Of a stretch of DNA of 64,000 nucleotides, positions 9,365 to 18,150 are shown one piece after another. The translations under genes were made by a program, and so were the position numbers. The notes under the pieces were generated by a model. The model was not told the DNA's origin. It searched no databases and saw nothing but the letters and a program-made list of their open reading frames with translations. Each line of letters starts with the position of its first letter. Positions within the stretch are counted from its first letter, which is position 1. Origin of the DNA: Pseudochrobactrum asaccharolyticum (GTDB lineage: Bacteria > Pseudomonadota > Alphaproteobacteria > Rhizobiales > Rhizobiaceae); the NCBI RefSeq assembly GCF_003314995.1, contig NZ_QNRH01000006.1:124001-188000 (forward strand). Reading direction: 5' to 3'.

Positions 9365-10051
9365 TTAACCGACAATGGCAAAAGCATCGCGTACTTTGCC
9401 GGAAGGGCTGGTCACCGGTTTGCGTCCGATCCATTGCACATGGCGGGTCAGGATATTCGCAGCCTGTTCGATATCGCCGTCACGTAGTGCGGCAAGAATA
9501 GCCAGATGATCGTGATCGGTACGCGCTTCCCATTCTGCACGCCATGAGACGAACAGAAAACGTGCGCTGGCATCATGCAGATCATCAATGGTGGCCAGCA
9601 GACGCGGCATGGCGCATGGGGTGATCAGCAGGCGGTGGAATTTGCGGTTAGCTGCTTCCCATGAGCGAACATCGCGGGAATTATCACCGGCATGGGTGGC
9701 TTCTTCTGCCTCATCCAGAATGGCGCGGGTCAGATGTGGTGCTGCATGGCGCAGAGCCAGCACTTCCAAAGCCGCACGCATTTCCGCAACTTCACGGATT
9801 TCTGCGAGAGAGAAGGAAGCGACACGTACACCACGGCGCGGCTCGGAAACGGCAAGACCTTGCGCTTCCAGGCGGCGGAAAGCTTCACGCACCGGCACAT
9901 GGCTGGTGCCGAATTCATCGGCAATATGGTCCTGACGCAGTTTTGCACCCGGTTCCAACTCACCCGCAATGATGCGTTGCGACAGAATTTTGCTGATCTG
10001 TGCGGCAATCGTATCGTTCTTTTTTTTCTGGGTGGCTGGTTGTTCGGTCAC
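9365..10051 (-). CDS. bioR: GntR-family regulator, probable biotin repressor BioR
   Basis: A 228-residue GntR/FadR-subfamily transcription factor. The N-terminal winged helix-turn-helix covers about residues 13-78 (ISQRIIAGELEPGAKLRQ, then HVPVREAFRRLEAQGL). The C-terminal all-helical ligand domain (FCD) spans about 90-215 with conserved metal/ligand residues (for example NRKFHRLLI and HLAILAALRDGD). The assignment as BioR rests on the next gene on the same strand being bioY and on two BioR-type boxes in the gap between them. In other alphaproteobacteria BioR replaces BirA as the biotin regulator. No BioR box is seen in front of the gene itself. Confidence 0.82.
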   Translation of the reverse strand: MTEQPATQKKKNDTIAAQISKILSQRIIAGELEPGAKLRQDHIADEFGTSHVPVREAFRRLEAQGLAVSEPRRGVRVASFSLAEIREVAEMRAALEVLALRHAAPHLTRAILDEAEEATHAGDNSRDVRSWEAANRKFHRLLITPCAMPRLLATIDDLHDASARFLFVSWRAEWEARTDHDHLAILAALRDGDIEQAANILTRHVQWIGRKPVTSPSGKVRDAFAIVG

Positions 10052-10518
10052 GTCAATTATTATCCGGTTTAACGGGCGGGTTCAGAACTTGCCCGTGGAT
10101 AGAGCATTTTGGTATTCAAATTGATCATTAGAAGCAGGTTTAAGCATTACCGATAAACGCAATGCACCTGTTTGCATTGATACGGTGCATATCAGACTGT
10201 GTCCAGTTGCAGCCGCAGGATGCATTGCAAAAATCTGACATTGTTTGTCAAAATACGGTATTATAGCCGCATTCTGACAAGTGCGCTGTGGTGTGGCTGG
10301 ACGTGGCGCGCCATTTTCCTTATAAAGCGCTCATTCCGCAGGGATGATTGCGGATGCCTCGCTCTTGCTGCGCCGCATACACAATCCCTTGCCAAATTTA
10401 AAGCAGTTCGGGACAAATGTGAGAACCGTTTTTCGTTCGGAACTGCGTCAATATAAAGTGTTAGAGCGGTCTTTATTCACGCTTGATAAAACCGCTCCGA
10501 AACCTGAACAGGGGTGCT
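10052..10518. other. Intergenic region between bioR and yebC
   Basis: This 467-nt divergent gap contains no credible gene. It holds an AGAGCATTTT repeat fragment near 10101. A perfect inverted repeat TGACA-N5-TGTCA lies at 10236-10250, immediately upstream of an AT-rich TATTAT (about 10259-10264) that could be a -10 element. An operator-promoter for yebC is possible but unproven. Confidence 0.35.
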
Positions 10519-11265
10519 ATGGCAGGCCATTCACAGTTTAAAAATATTATGCACCGCAAAGGCAGACAGGATGCCGTGCGGTCGAAAATGTTCTCCAAGC
10601 TCGGACGCGAAATTACTGTTGCGGCCAAGCAGGGATTGCCTGATCCGACAATGAATGCGCGTCTGCGTCTGGCTATTCAGAATGCTAAAGCGCAGTCCAT
10701 GCCGAAGGACAACATCGAGCGCGCGATCAAAAAAGCTGCCGGTGCTGATTCCGAGAACTATGATGAAGTACGCTATGAAGGCTACGGCCCGGGTGGTGTG
10801 GCTGTTATCGTTGAGGCGCTGACAGACAACCGCAACCGTACTGCATCCAATGTGCGTGCAGCTTTCACCAAATCCGGCGGTGCGCTGGGTGAAACCGGTT
10901 CTGTGGGCTTCATGTTCTCCCGCGTTGGTGAAATCGTCTACAAGCTGACTGTCGGCGATGCTGATGCCGTTATGGAAGCAGCAATTGAAGCCGGTGCAGA
11001 AGACGTACTGTCAGATGAAGAAGGCCATGTGATCCTCTGTGCTTTCGAAGATCTCGGTGAAGTGTCCAAGGCGCTTGAAGCTGCACTTGGTGAAGCTGAA
11101 TCCATCAAGGCCGTCTGGAAACCGCAGACTTCTGCTCCGGTTGATGAAGAAAAGGCACAGTCCGTTCTGCGCCTGATTTCGACACTGGAAGATGATGATG
11201 ATGTACAGAACGTCTATGCCAACTTCGAAGTCAGTGAAGAAGTGATGGCGAAGTTGAGCGTATAA
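10519..11265 (+). CDS. YebC/PmpR-family protein (TACO1-like)
   Basis: A widely conserved cytosolic protein of 248 residues. Members have been described as DNA-binding regulators and, more recently, as ribosome-associated factors that relieve stalling. The N-terminus is diagnostic: [19 protein letters not shown], followed by [27 protein letters not shown] and [23 protein letters not shown]. The C-terminus has a run of acidic residues (EDDDDVQ). The ATG at 10519 matches the family start; an upstream frame from 10483 would add 12 atypical residues. In many bacteria yebC precedes ruvC, but here ruvCAB is 13 kb away. A terminator follows at 11291. Confidence 0.94.
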   Translation: MAGHSQFKNIMHRKGRQDAVRSKMFSKLGREITVAAKQGLPDPTMNARLRLAIQNAKAQSMPKDNIERAIKKAAGADSENYDEVRYEGYGPGGVAVIVEALTDNRNRTASNVRAAFTKSGGALGETGSVGFMFSRVGEIVYKLTVGDADAVMEAAIEAGAEDVLSDEEGHVILCAFEDLGEVSKALEAALGEAESIKAVWKPQTSAPVDEEKAQSVLRLISTLEDDDDVQNVYANFEVSEEVMAKLSV

Positions 11266-11290
11266 TTCAGCCTCTTTGCTATTTTTAAAA

Positions 11291-11321
11291 CCTCCGGCAG
11301 CTCCGTTGCCGGAGGTTTTTC
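11291..11321 (+). terminator. Intrinsic terminator after yebC
   Basis: CCTCCGGCA pairs with TGCCGGAGG across a 7-nt loop and is followed by TTTTT. Confidence 0.88.
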
Positions 11322-11403
11322 TTTTTGTGCCATAGAAACGTCCTGTTGACCTTGGCAGCTAAAATCCGGACACTAAATTGATAGAGCATATCCGGAGCGG
11401 GCT

Positions 11404-11540
11404 GGAGCATTTCGCCGTCAGATTGGATCAACTTGATACTTCTAATTTCATCAAGTCGGCCAGCAGGACAGTGATTTTGATGCGACAACTCAAAGAAATG
11501 AGAGCGAGTGCTGTGATCCGATACAGACGTAAATCGCTCT
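11404..11540. repeat. Palindromic repeat, type B
   Basis: About 137 nt from GGAGCATTTC to CGCTCT. It shares the signature block (GTCA-GA-TTGGATCAACTTG, then a GCGACAA segment, then GAGAGCGAG, ending CGCTCT) with elements at 26408, 56729 and 62169. It is a longer and more diverged member, lying between yebC and the racemase-like gene. Confidence 0.6.
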
Positions 11541-11585
11541 GGTAGCGGACACCGTTCCGCAAACACGGAGACGGGAGAGTGATTT

Positions 11586-12371
11586 ATGCACAGACCGATT
11601 GCTGTATTTGATGCCGGTATCGGTAGCTATGCTGTGGTTGCTGAAATTCGCAGCCGCTTACCCCAGCAGGATATTATTTATTTCGCTGATCGCGCCAGTT
11701 TTCCTTATGGCGGTAAAAATCGCGCTGAGCTGATCGGGGTTATGCGCCGTACCATCGAGTATCTGGCAGGCTTTGATCCGTCAGCCATTGTGATTGCGTC
11801 CAACGCGCCGTCAATCATGGTGCTGGAGGAACTTAGTCAGGATATTCATTTGCCCTTGTTCGGGGTTTATCCGCCTTTGCGCGAGGCATGGGGGCTCTCC
11901 AGAAGCGGCCGTGTCGGGATTATGGGCGTCCAGTCGCTGGTTGAAAGTCCGATGATCAGTGAGTTCGTGGCAGAGAACAGCGCCTATAGCGAGCGTGTCG
12001 CCCTGATCAATGCGTCACCGATGGTGGAGCTGGTGGAATCAGGTGAATTCCTGTTTGCGCCGGAGCGGACACAGGAGGCCGTTGATGCTTTTCTCACAGA
12101 GGTATTCGCTAAATATCCGGATATAGATGTGCTGACATTATCCAGCACTCATCTGCCATGGCTGCGCCGGTTCTTTGAACATGCGCGACCGCAGTGCCAT
12201 TTTCTTGATCCTGCCAAAGATATGGTCTCAAGGATCGGGCAGGGCACAAAAGGGCAGGGGAGGATACGTGCTTTGGTCACAGAGGATGAACGCTACGATC
12301 TGGCGACGTTCCGTAAGATGCTAAGTGCGATCGGAGTCGATATTCCGCTGGAGCCGGTGCGGCCTTATTGA
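11586..12371 (+). CDS. Glutamate/aspartate racemase-like protein lacking both catalytic cysteines
   Basis: A 261-residue homologue of MurI, the enzyme that makes D-glutamate for peptidoglycan. The fold signatures align along the whole length: FDAGIGSYAVV (7-17, for FDSGVGGLTVL), DRASFPYGGK (35-44), ASNAPSIMVLEEL (71-83, for ACNTASAVALEEL) and LSSTHLPWL (185-193, for LGCTHYPLL). Both catalytic cysteines are therefore serine (S72 and S187), while the adjacent His189 and Asp9 remain. It should lack normal cofactor-independent racemase activity and could bind ligand, regulate, or catalyse something else. No sequencing-error signs; the frame is intact. A terminator shared with rpmE follows. Confidence 0.8.
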   Translation: MHRPIAVFDAGIGSYAVVAEIRSRLPQQDIIYFADRASFPYGGKNRAELIGVMRRTIEYLAGFDPSAIVIASNAPSIMVLEELSQDIHLPLFGVYPPLREAWGLSRSGRVGIMGVQSLVESPMISEFVAENSAYSERVALINASPMVELVESGEFLFAPERTQEAVDAFLTEVFAKYPDIDVLTLSSTHLPWLRRFFEHARPQCHFLDPAKDMVSRIGQGTKGQGRIRALVTEDERYDLATFRKMLSAIGVDIPLEPVRPY

Positions 12372-12390
12372 GGTCTGGCATAAGCTCATA

Positions 12391-12418
12391 AAAAAAGCTC
12401 CGCAGTGCGGAGCTTTTT
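12391..12418. terminator. Bidirectional terminator between racemase-like gene and rpmE
   Basis: The sequence AAAAAAGCTCCGC pairs with GCGGAGCTTTTT around a 3-nt loop. The A-run and T-run on opposite sides fit termination of both convergent genes. Confidence 0.9.
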
Positions 12419-12440
12419 AATTTCATCAAGAAGTCTGGAA

Positions 12441-12662
12441 TTAGATACCCAGATTGCCGAAGCGATTCTTGAACTTGGTAACGCGGCCACCGCGATCCAT
12501 CAGCTGCTGGTTGCCGCCGGTCCATGCTGGATGGCTCAAAGGATCGATATCGAGGTTCATCGTATCGCCTTCTTTGCCCCATGTGGAGCGTGTTGAATAC
12601 TCGGTACCATCAGTCATAACAACTTTGATGGTGTGGTAATCCGGATGAATGTCTGCTTTCAT
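12441..12662 (-). CDS. rpmE: 50S ribosomal protein L31
   Basis: Large-subunit ribosomal protein of 73 residues, starting [19 protein letters not shown] and containing the family block [11 protein letters not shown]. It has no cysteines, so it is the zinc-independent form. The start at 12662 is family-typical, with GAAGCTG upstream; the open frame continues further upstream but that part is not L31. It is divergent from the ABC exporter gene, with 183 nt between them for two promoters. L31 next to this exporter type is a common arrangement in Hyphomicrobiales. Confidence 0.96.
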   Translation of the reverse strand: MKADIHPDYHTIKVVMTDGTEYSTRSTWGKEGDTMNLDIDPLSHPAWTGGNQQLMDRGGRVTKFKNRFGNLGI

Positions 12663-12845
12663 AGTCAGCTTCCTGAAAGGTTTATGGCATTTAGCCACGC
12701 TCCGGTCACCACCGGAACTGCGGCAGATACGCCCACTTGTCTCATTGAAGCTGCAGACAATACGGCTACGGCTTCCAAAAGGGTTGGGGAGCCTATACAT
12801 CAGGCAGCAGCTAATAACAAGGGCGCATTGTAGCAAGCAAGCAGA

Positions 12846-14648
12846 ATGACAGCGACGATTTCACAAAACAAAGCAGATTTTGGCGCGGAAAATGGTAAAA
12901 AACCACGCCGGTCTCTGAAACCACTGGCGCGAATCTTTCCTTACATCCGGCGCTACCCTCGTTCTGTTGCCTGCGCTTTGCTTGCACTGGTCACTGCTGC
13001 GGTGACGACTCTGATCCTGCCGGTGGCTGTGCGTAGCCTGCTGGACAACGGTTTGAGCATTGCGGACAGCGGTTTTATTGATACATCTTTTGCTGCAATG
13101 ATGCTGCTGGCAGCGGTGCTGGCTGTGGCTTCGGCGTCACGCTATTATTTTGTGATTACGCTTGGAGAACGCATTGTTGCCGATCTGCGGCGCGATGTTT
13201 TCGCCCATGTAACCCGCTTGTCACCGGCTTTTTTTGATCAGGTGCAGTCCGGTGAGATTGTTTCTCGTCTCACAGCGGATACAACACAGGTAAAATCGGC
13301 TGTCGGTGCGACGGCTTCTATTGCTTTGCGCAATCTGATTCTGGTGATTGGCGCAGTGGTGATGATGGTGGTCACCAGCCCTAAATTATCCGCACTGGTA
13401 TTGGCTGCAATTCCGCTGGTGGTTTTGCCATTGGTGGCCTTTGGCCGCTCCGTGCGCCGTCGCTCACGCCGGGCGCAGGATGAGCTCGCACTGGCAACGG
13501 CCTATGCCGGTGAAAAAATTGCCGCAGTGCGCACCGTACAGGCTTTCACCCATGAGGCACCGGCCATTGCCCATTATTCAAGTGCGGTTGATCATGCCTA
13601 TGATGCCGCGCAGCAATCGATTCTCTCTCGTTCTATTCTCACGGCTTTTGCGATTTTCATTGTCTTTGCCAGTGTGGTGGCGGTGTTGTGGTTCGGTTCC
13701 CATGATGTGATGAGCGGGCGGATGTCTGCCGGTACATTAGGGCAGTTTCTGATTTATGCGGTGGTGGCAGCCGGTTCTCTGGGAGCACTGTCGGAAGTCT
13801 GGGCAGAACTGGCACAGGCTGCCGGTGCGGCAGAGCGACTGGTGGAATTGCTGAATGAAAAATCAGCGGTAGTATCGCCGCTTAATCCTGTGGCCTTGTC
13901 CAAGGCTGAGGGACGTGTTGAATTTTCCCATGTGGAATTCGCCTATCCGACCCGTCCGGATGCACAAGCGCTGCATGATGTGAGCTTTGTGATTGAGCGC
14001 GGTAAAACAGTTGCAATTGTCGGCGCATCAGGTGCCGGTAAATCAACGCTGATTGCTCTGCTGTTGCGTTATTACGATCCGCTTGAGGGTAAAATCCTGC
14101 TGGATGGCACAGATTTGCGTCAATTATCGCTGGATGATCTGCGCGGTAATATTGCACTGGTGTCACAGGATGTGACGATTTTTGCTGCCAGTATCCGTGA
14201 GAATATTGCCTTCGGGCGACCGGATGCGAGTGACGCAGATATTGAAGCCGCTGCAAAAGCCGCGCAGGCGCATGAGTTTATCATCGCGCTGGAGGGCGGT
14301 TATAATGCGCCGGTTGGTGAGCGTGGTGTCATGCTTTCCGGCGGCCAGCGTCAGCGTATTGCCATTGCCCGTGCAATCCTGCGCGATGCGCCGGTATTGT
14401 TGCTGGATGAAGCGACCTCGGCACTGGATGCCCAGAGTGAAATGCTGGTGCAGAAGGCGCTTGAGCATTTGATGCAGGGGCGCACAACGCTGGTGATTGC
14501 GCATCGATTGGCGACCGTTCTGAAGGCTGATCATATTCTGGTTATGGATCAGGGGCGTATTGTTGAGCAGGGCACCCATGCAAGTTTAAGCCAGTCCGGC
14601 GGGATTTATGCCCGCCTTGCTAAATTGCAATTTCATCAAACGCATTGA
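12846..14648 (+). CDS. MsbA-type ABC exporter (fused permease-ATPase)
   Basis: A half-transporter of 600 residues that would act as a homodimer. The membrane domain spans about residues 35-330 with six hydrophobic segments, and the ATPase domain about 355-595. Walker [10 protein letters not shown] is at 393-401, the Q-loop near 441, the signature LSGGQ at 498-502, Walker [10 protein letters not shown] at 517-525 and the switch His in AHRLAT near 554. It resembles the alphaproteobacterial MsbA-related group (TIGR02204). The substrate cannot be read from sequence; lipid or drug export are candidates. It ends at a terminator that carries an inserted repeat. Confidence 0.92.
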   Translation: MTATISQNKADFGAENGKKPRRSLKPLARIFPYIRRYPRSVACALLALVTAAVTTLILPVAVRSLLDNGLSIADSGFIDTSFAAMMLLAAVLAVASASRYYFVITLGERIVADLRRDVFAHVTRLSPAFFDQVQSGEIVSRLTADTTQVKSAVGATASIALRNLILVIGAVVMMVVTSPKLSALVLAAIPLVVLPLVAFGRSVRRRSRRAQDELALATAYAGEKIAAVRTVQAFTHEAPAIAHYSSAVDHAYDAAQQSILSRSILTAFAIFIVFASVVAVLWFGSHDVMSGRMSAGTLGQFLIYAVVAAGSLGALSEVWAELAQAAGAAERLVELLNEKSAVVSPLNPVALSKAEGRVEFSHVEFAYPTRPDAQALHDVSFVIERGKTVAIVGASGAGKSTLIALLLRYYDPLEGKILLDGTDLRQLSLDDLRGNIALVSQDVTIFAASIRENIAFGRPDASDADIEAAAKAAQAHEFIIALEGGYNAPVGERGVMLSGGQRQRIAIARAILRDAPVLLLDEATSALDAQSEMLVQKALEHLMQGRTTLVIAHRLATVLKADHILVMDQGRIVEQGTHASLSQSGGIYARLAKLQFHQTH

Positions 14649-14653
14649 AATGA

Positions 14654-14782
14654 AAAAGCCCCGCTTTAGAGCGCGTTTCGATCTGATTGAATCAGATCGG
14701 CGCTCTAACATTCTGATTTGACGCGCATCTTGTCCGAAAACCGTTTCACACTTTTCGGGATGCGCTCTAAACGGGGCTTTTT
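14654..14782. terminator. Bidirectional terminator with a repeat element in its loop
   Basis: The outer arms are AAAAAGCCCCG (14653-14663) and CGGGGCTTTTT (14772-14782), with further TTT/AAA pairing after a bulged C. The 101-nt element 14668-14768 lies between them. Without that element this would be a compact convergent terminator for the ABC exporter and the OmpA/MotB-like gene. Confidence 0.8.
14668..14768. repeat. AGAGCG-bounded composite palindromic repeat (type A)
   Basis: It starts AGAGCG and ends CGCTCT. The first half (14668-14706) folds on a perfect GATCTGATT/AATCAGATC hairpin. The second half (14707-14768) folds through GCGCATC/GATGCGC and CCGAAAA/TTTTCGG. The second half is the exact reverse complement of 26346-26407. 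Confidence 0.85.
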
Positions 14783-14783
14783 A

Positions 14784-15812
14784 TTATCTCTCGGTCAGTT
14801 TCAACTCGATGCGCCGGTTGCGGCTGCGGGCGTCGGAACTGTCATCAGCTTCCAGTGGCTGATACTCGCCAAAACCTGCGGCAACCAGACGGTTTGCCGG
14901 TACACCATTGGCAATCAGGAATTTAACCACTGCTGTTGCGCGCGCAGAGGAGAGTTCCCAGTTGTCGCGATAGCGACCTGTACCGGACAGCGGCACATTA
15001 TCTGTGTGGCCGTCAACGCGCAGCACCCAGTTGATATCGTCCGGTATTTCCTTATTCAGCTCAACCACTGCATCGGCGAGCTTTTTCATTTCGACCAGAC
15101 CCTGCGGGTTGATATCTGCCGAGCCGGTCGGGAACAGAACTTCCGACTGGAATACGAAGCGGTCACCGACAATCCGGATATTCTCACGATCCGAGAGAAT
15201 TTCACGCAGACGCCCGAAGAAGTCGGAACGATAGCGGTTCAGTTCCTGTACGCGCTGGGCAAGTGCCACATTCAGCCTTTTGCCGAGATCGGCAATCTTG
15301 GTATTGGATTCGCGGTCACGCGCTTCGGAAGCATTGAGCGCGTCTTCCAGCGCACCGATCTGACGGCGCAGAGCTGCGATCTGCTGATTGAGCAACTCCA
15401 CCTGAGACAGAGCGCGGGCGCTGACCTGCTTTTCCGCATCCAGCGAGGCGGAGAGTTCACCGGCGCGTTGCTCTGCAGCTGCTCCAGAACCACTGGAGGA
15501 CAGCAGGCTTTGCAGACGGGATTTTTCATTCTCCGCAGCATTGAGCGAGGCCTGAAGATTGGCAAGTGTATCTTCGAGATCCTGTCCTTTGCCGCGTTCC
15601 AGCGACAGTAATTCGGTCAGCTCGCTGATCTGGTTGTTGAGCCGGTTCAGTACTGAATCCTTGTTGTTGACCTCTTGGCTAAGCAGAAACTGCATCAGCA
15701 CAAAAACGGAAAGCAGGAACATAATCGCCAGCAGCAATGTGGAGAGCGCATCCACAAAGCCCGGCCAGTAATCGACATGGCGTTCACTGCGACGGTTACG
15801 GGATAAGGCCAT
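14784..15812 (-). CDS. MotB/OmpA-like peptidoglycan-binding partner of a proton channel
   Basis: A 342-residue inner-membrane protein with a MotB-like layout. It has a short cytoplasmic head, one membrane helix at about residues 20-45 with an acidic residue at its start (D21 in GFVDALSTLLLAIMF), and a long coiled coil (50-190). The C-terminal OmpA domain (about 215-340) contains the peptidoglycan-binding block RVDGHTDNVPLSGTGRYRDN and LSSARATAVVKFL. D21 corresponds to the proton-carrying Asp of MotB. It is 10 nt downstream of the MotA/TolQ-like gene and surely co-transcribed. No flagellar genes are near, so a non-flagellar envelope role is likely. Confidence 0.85.
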   Translation of the reverse strand: MALSRNRRSERHVDYWPGFVDALSTLLLAIMFLLSVFVLMQFLLSQEVNNKDSVLNRLNNQISELTELLSLERGKGQDLEDTLANLQASLNAAENEKSRLQSLLSSSGSGAAAEQRAGELSASLDAEKQVSARALSQVELLNQQIAALRRQIGALEDALNASEARDRESNTKIADLGKRLNVALAQRVQELNRYRSDFFGRLREILSDRENIRIVGDRFVFQSEVLFPTGSADINPQGLVEMKKLADAVVELNKEIPDDINWVLRVDGHTDNVPLSGTGRYRDNWELSSARATAVVKFLIANGVPANRLVAAGFGEYQPLEADDSSDARSRNRRIELKLTER

Positions 15813-15822
15813 GTTTTCCGCC

Positions 15823-16833
15823 TTACTGTTCGCGCTTGGAAGCGGAGAGGATAGTGTTCAGCTTTTCGACGGCCTGACGCAGGGCTTTTTGTTCTTCTGC
15901 CTGACGTTCCACCCAGTCATTCATGCTCTGCTGGTCATGACGCATGGTTTTGACCAGTGCCTGCACACCTTCTGCCAGATTGGCGAGGGCTGCTGTGGTG
16001 CGCTGGCTGGTGCCGCTGCCATCCTGCATATTCTGAAGACGGTCGGAGAACTGGCGGATTTCTTCCAGCGTTGCATTGCCGTTTTCAACTGACACAGGGA
16101 GATCGGAGTTGAGATCGGTAACCGATGACAGCCAGTTTTCCAGTTCCGTGTAAAAACGGTTCTGCGCACGGCCGGATTGCAGGTCGAGAAAGCCGAGAAT
16201 CAGCGAGCCGGACAGGCCGAACAGCGAGGACGAGAAGGCGGTGCCCATACCGCTGAGCGGGGCTTGCAGCCCGCTTTTGAGCGAATCCAGCACTGTGCCG
16301 GTATCATTGGATTTTGGATCAAGCGACTGAATAGTCTGGCCGATGGAGCCGATGGTTTCCAGCAAACCCCAGAATGTCCCTAACAGGCCGAGAAACACCA
16401 GCAGCCCGATCAGATAGCGGGAGATGTCGCGGCTTTCATCAAGGCGGGTGGCAATAGAATCAAGAATAGAGCGCATGGATGTGGCTGAGAGTGCCATCGA
16501 TTGACGACGGCCGATCATTGCCCGCATTGGTGCCAGCAGAACCGGATCAGAAACGCTGTCGTCGCCGTCACGGAAGGAGTTGACCCAGCGGATTTCCGGT
16601 ACAAGCCGCAAAACCTGCGTGAAAGTCAGCAGGATACCCACCAGCAGGACGCCGAGAATCAAACCATTGAGACCCGGATTGGTAACAAAAAATGTCTGAA
16701 TCTGACGCATTAGAACCAGAGCCAGAAATGCCACCAAGGCCAGAAATATGATCATGATCATCATGACCATCCGCGGGCTGGAAAGCCGGTTCGGATCGTA
16801 TTCAGTTCCCATGCTAATATCCCGCTTTGCCAT
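15823..16833 (-). CDS. MotA/TolQ/ExbB-family proton channel protein
   Basis: A membrane protein of about 336 residues. Hydrophobic segments lie near residues 20-45 and 55-80. A channel region follows, with LIGLLVFLGLLGTFWGLLETIG and, after a loop, PLSGMGTAFSSSLFGLSGSLILG, which are the conserved helices of the MotA/TolQ family. The C-terminal third is a coiled coil. The start at 16833 is preferred (GAGAG upstream); an alternative ATG at 16881 adds 16 residues. With the downstream MotB-like protein it should form a proton-powered motor or energizer; the target is unknown. Confidence 0.85.
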   Translation of the reverse strand: MAKRDISMGTEYDPNRLSSPRMVMMIMIIFLALVAFLALVLMRQIQTFFVTNPGLNGLILGVLLVGILLTFTQVLRLVPEIRWVNSFRDGDDSVSDPVLLAPMRAMIGRRQSMALSATSMRSILDSIATRLDESRDISRYLIGLLVFLGLLGTFWGLLETIGSIGQTIQSLDPKSNDTGTVLDSLKSGLQAPLSGMGTAFSSSLFGLSGSLILGFLDLQSGRAQNRFYTELENWLSSVTDLNSDLPVSVENGNATLEEIRQFSDRLQNMQDGSGTSQRTTAALANLAEGVQALVKTMRHDQQSMNDWVERQAEEQKALRQAVEKLNTILSASKREQ

Positions 16834-17001
16834 ACTGTTCTCTCGCTGAAGCCTGATGTGTTCGCTGTTCTGACCGGACATTGCATCCGTTCGTAGCTGC
16901 TATGGGACAGGACGCTACTGCAAAAATTTCAAAACGGAAACTTTTATTCCTGCCTCTTCCCATTGTTCATAGCTATTGCGGTGAAAACGAGAACAACCAA
17001 T

Positions 17002-17040
17002 AAAAAAAATCCCCCGCTTGTCTGAGACAGGCGGGGGATT
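17002..17040 (-). terminator. Intrinsic terminator after suhB
   Basis: On the minus strand a 14-base nearly perfect stem beginning ATCCCCCGC is followed by a run of eight T. It separates suhB from the MotA-like operon, which therefore needs its own promoter. Confidence 0.9.
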
Positions 17041-17065
17041 GATTACTTTAGTTTGCTAATACTAC

Positions 17066-17857
17066 TCAAACCGGTTTTTTGAGGGTACGCAGCAGCTGCC
17101 CCTGAATAACTTCATTACCGGCAACAATGTTCTTCAGCTCATACATATCCTGCTGGCCGTTTTTGTCGGAAACAAAACCGCCGGCTTCGCGCACCATCAG
17201 AATACCGGCTGCCATATCCCACGGAGCCAGCGGTTCGTCCCAATAGCCGTCCACGCGGCCTGCGGCGACAGAGGCGAGTTCCAGAGATGCGGCACCAAAT
17301 GCACGCATACCGGCAGCTTCACCCATCACATTGCGCAGTTCGATAAGGTAATGACCATGTTTGCCGCGACCCAGATGCGGCATGCCATGTGTGATTACGG
17401 CATCGGAAAGTTTGGAACGGGCTGCAACGCGCAGACGACGGTCATTAAGGAATGCGCCGCCGCCACGTTCGGCAGTGAAAAGCTCATCCGTTGCCGGATT
17501 ATAAATCACACCGGCAACAACCTGTCCCTGACGTTCCAGAGCGATGGATACCGCAAAAACCGGAATACCATGCAGAAAGTTGGTGGTGCCGTCGAGCGGG
17601 TCAACGACCCAGCGGTGCTGGCTGTCAGCGCCTTCAACGGCGCCGCGTTCTTCCATCAGAAAGCTATAGTCAGGACGCGCACGGCGCAATTCACTGAAAA
17701 TAATATCTTCTGCTTTTTTGTCGGCCTGACTGACATAGTCGCCCGGGCCTTTGAGCGAAACCTGCAGGTTCTGTACTTCGCCGAAATCACGCGCCAGTGA
17801 ACGTCCGGCCTTCATCGCGGCCTGAACCATAACATTGAGAATTGCTGAGCGCGCCAT
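17066..17857 (-). CDS. suhB: Inositol-1-monophosphatase family protein SuhB
   Basis: Mg-dependent phosphatase of 263 residues. SuhB proteins hydrolyse inositol phosphates and in E. coli also join the rRNA antitermination complex. The metal-site motifs are complete: MEERGAVEG (Glu near 68), WVVDPLDGTTNFLHG (about 83-97) and the C-terminal WDEPLAPWDMAAG (Asp near 213). Cytosolic, no signal peptide. It lies alone between a terminator (17002-17040) and a repeat-rich gap upstream. Whether it acts on inositol phosphate or another sugar phosphate here cannot be told. Confidence 0.93.
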   Translation of the reverse strand: MARSAILNVMVQAAMKAGRSLARDFGEVQNLQVSLKGPGDYVSQADKKAEDIIFSELRRARPDYSFLMEERGAVEGADSQHRWVVDPLDGTTNFLHGIPVFAVSIALERQGQVVAGVIYNPATDELFTAERGGGAFLNDRRLRVAARSKLSDAVITHGMPHLGRGKHGHYLIELRNVMGEAAGMRAFGAASLELASVAAGRVDGYWDEPLAPWDMAAGILMVREAGGFVSDKNGQQDMYELKNIVAGNEVIQGQLLRTLKKPV

Positions 17858-17939
17858 ATTTTACGTCCTGTTTGTGCATGCGAGCGGGCGGAGTGCATCT
17901 TCACCGCGATAAAGCTCTATGCGTTGGAATTTAAACAAC

Positions 17940-17990
17940 AGAGCATCGAACCGAAAAAAGTACATACGGTTTTCGGATTATTTGATGCTC
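17940..17990. repeat. Palindromic repeat, type A core variant
   Basis: Bounded by GAGCATC and GATGCTC, with an inner CCGAAAA/TTTTCGG pairing around a short loop. It is the same architecture as the second half of the 14668 element. It sits in the suhB upstream region. Confidence 0.6.
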
Positions 17991-18004
17991 ACTTATATAA
18001 TATC

Positions 18005-18044
18005 AGAGCGTTCTTTGTGCGTGCAAATGGACGCACGGTGCTCT
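18005..18044. repeat. Short AGAGCG...GCTCT hairpin repeat
   Basis: AGAGCG and GTGCTCT flank a GTGCGT/ACGCAC stem. A similar layout (AGAGCG, TTTGTG, stem, CGGCGCT) recurs at 61458-61497, which suggests a further small repeat type. Confidence 0.5.
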
Positions 18045-18094
18045 GCTATCATCCGCAGCGCCAAGTCCACGAATGAATAAAATTAGATATTATT

Positions 18095-18130
18095 AAAAGC
18101 GCCGGTCAGCCGGTAGCGGAGACCGGCGCT
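18095..18130 (-). terminator. Terminator after efp
   Basis: Nine-base perfect arms AGCGCCGGT/ACCGGCGCT with a 15-nt loop are followed on the minus strand by TTTTAATA. Confidence 0.7.
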
Positions 18131-18150
18131 CTGTTTGTATACGCGGTTGA

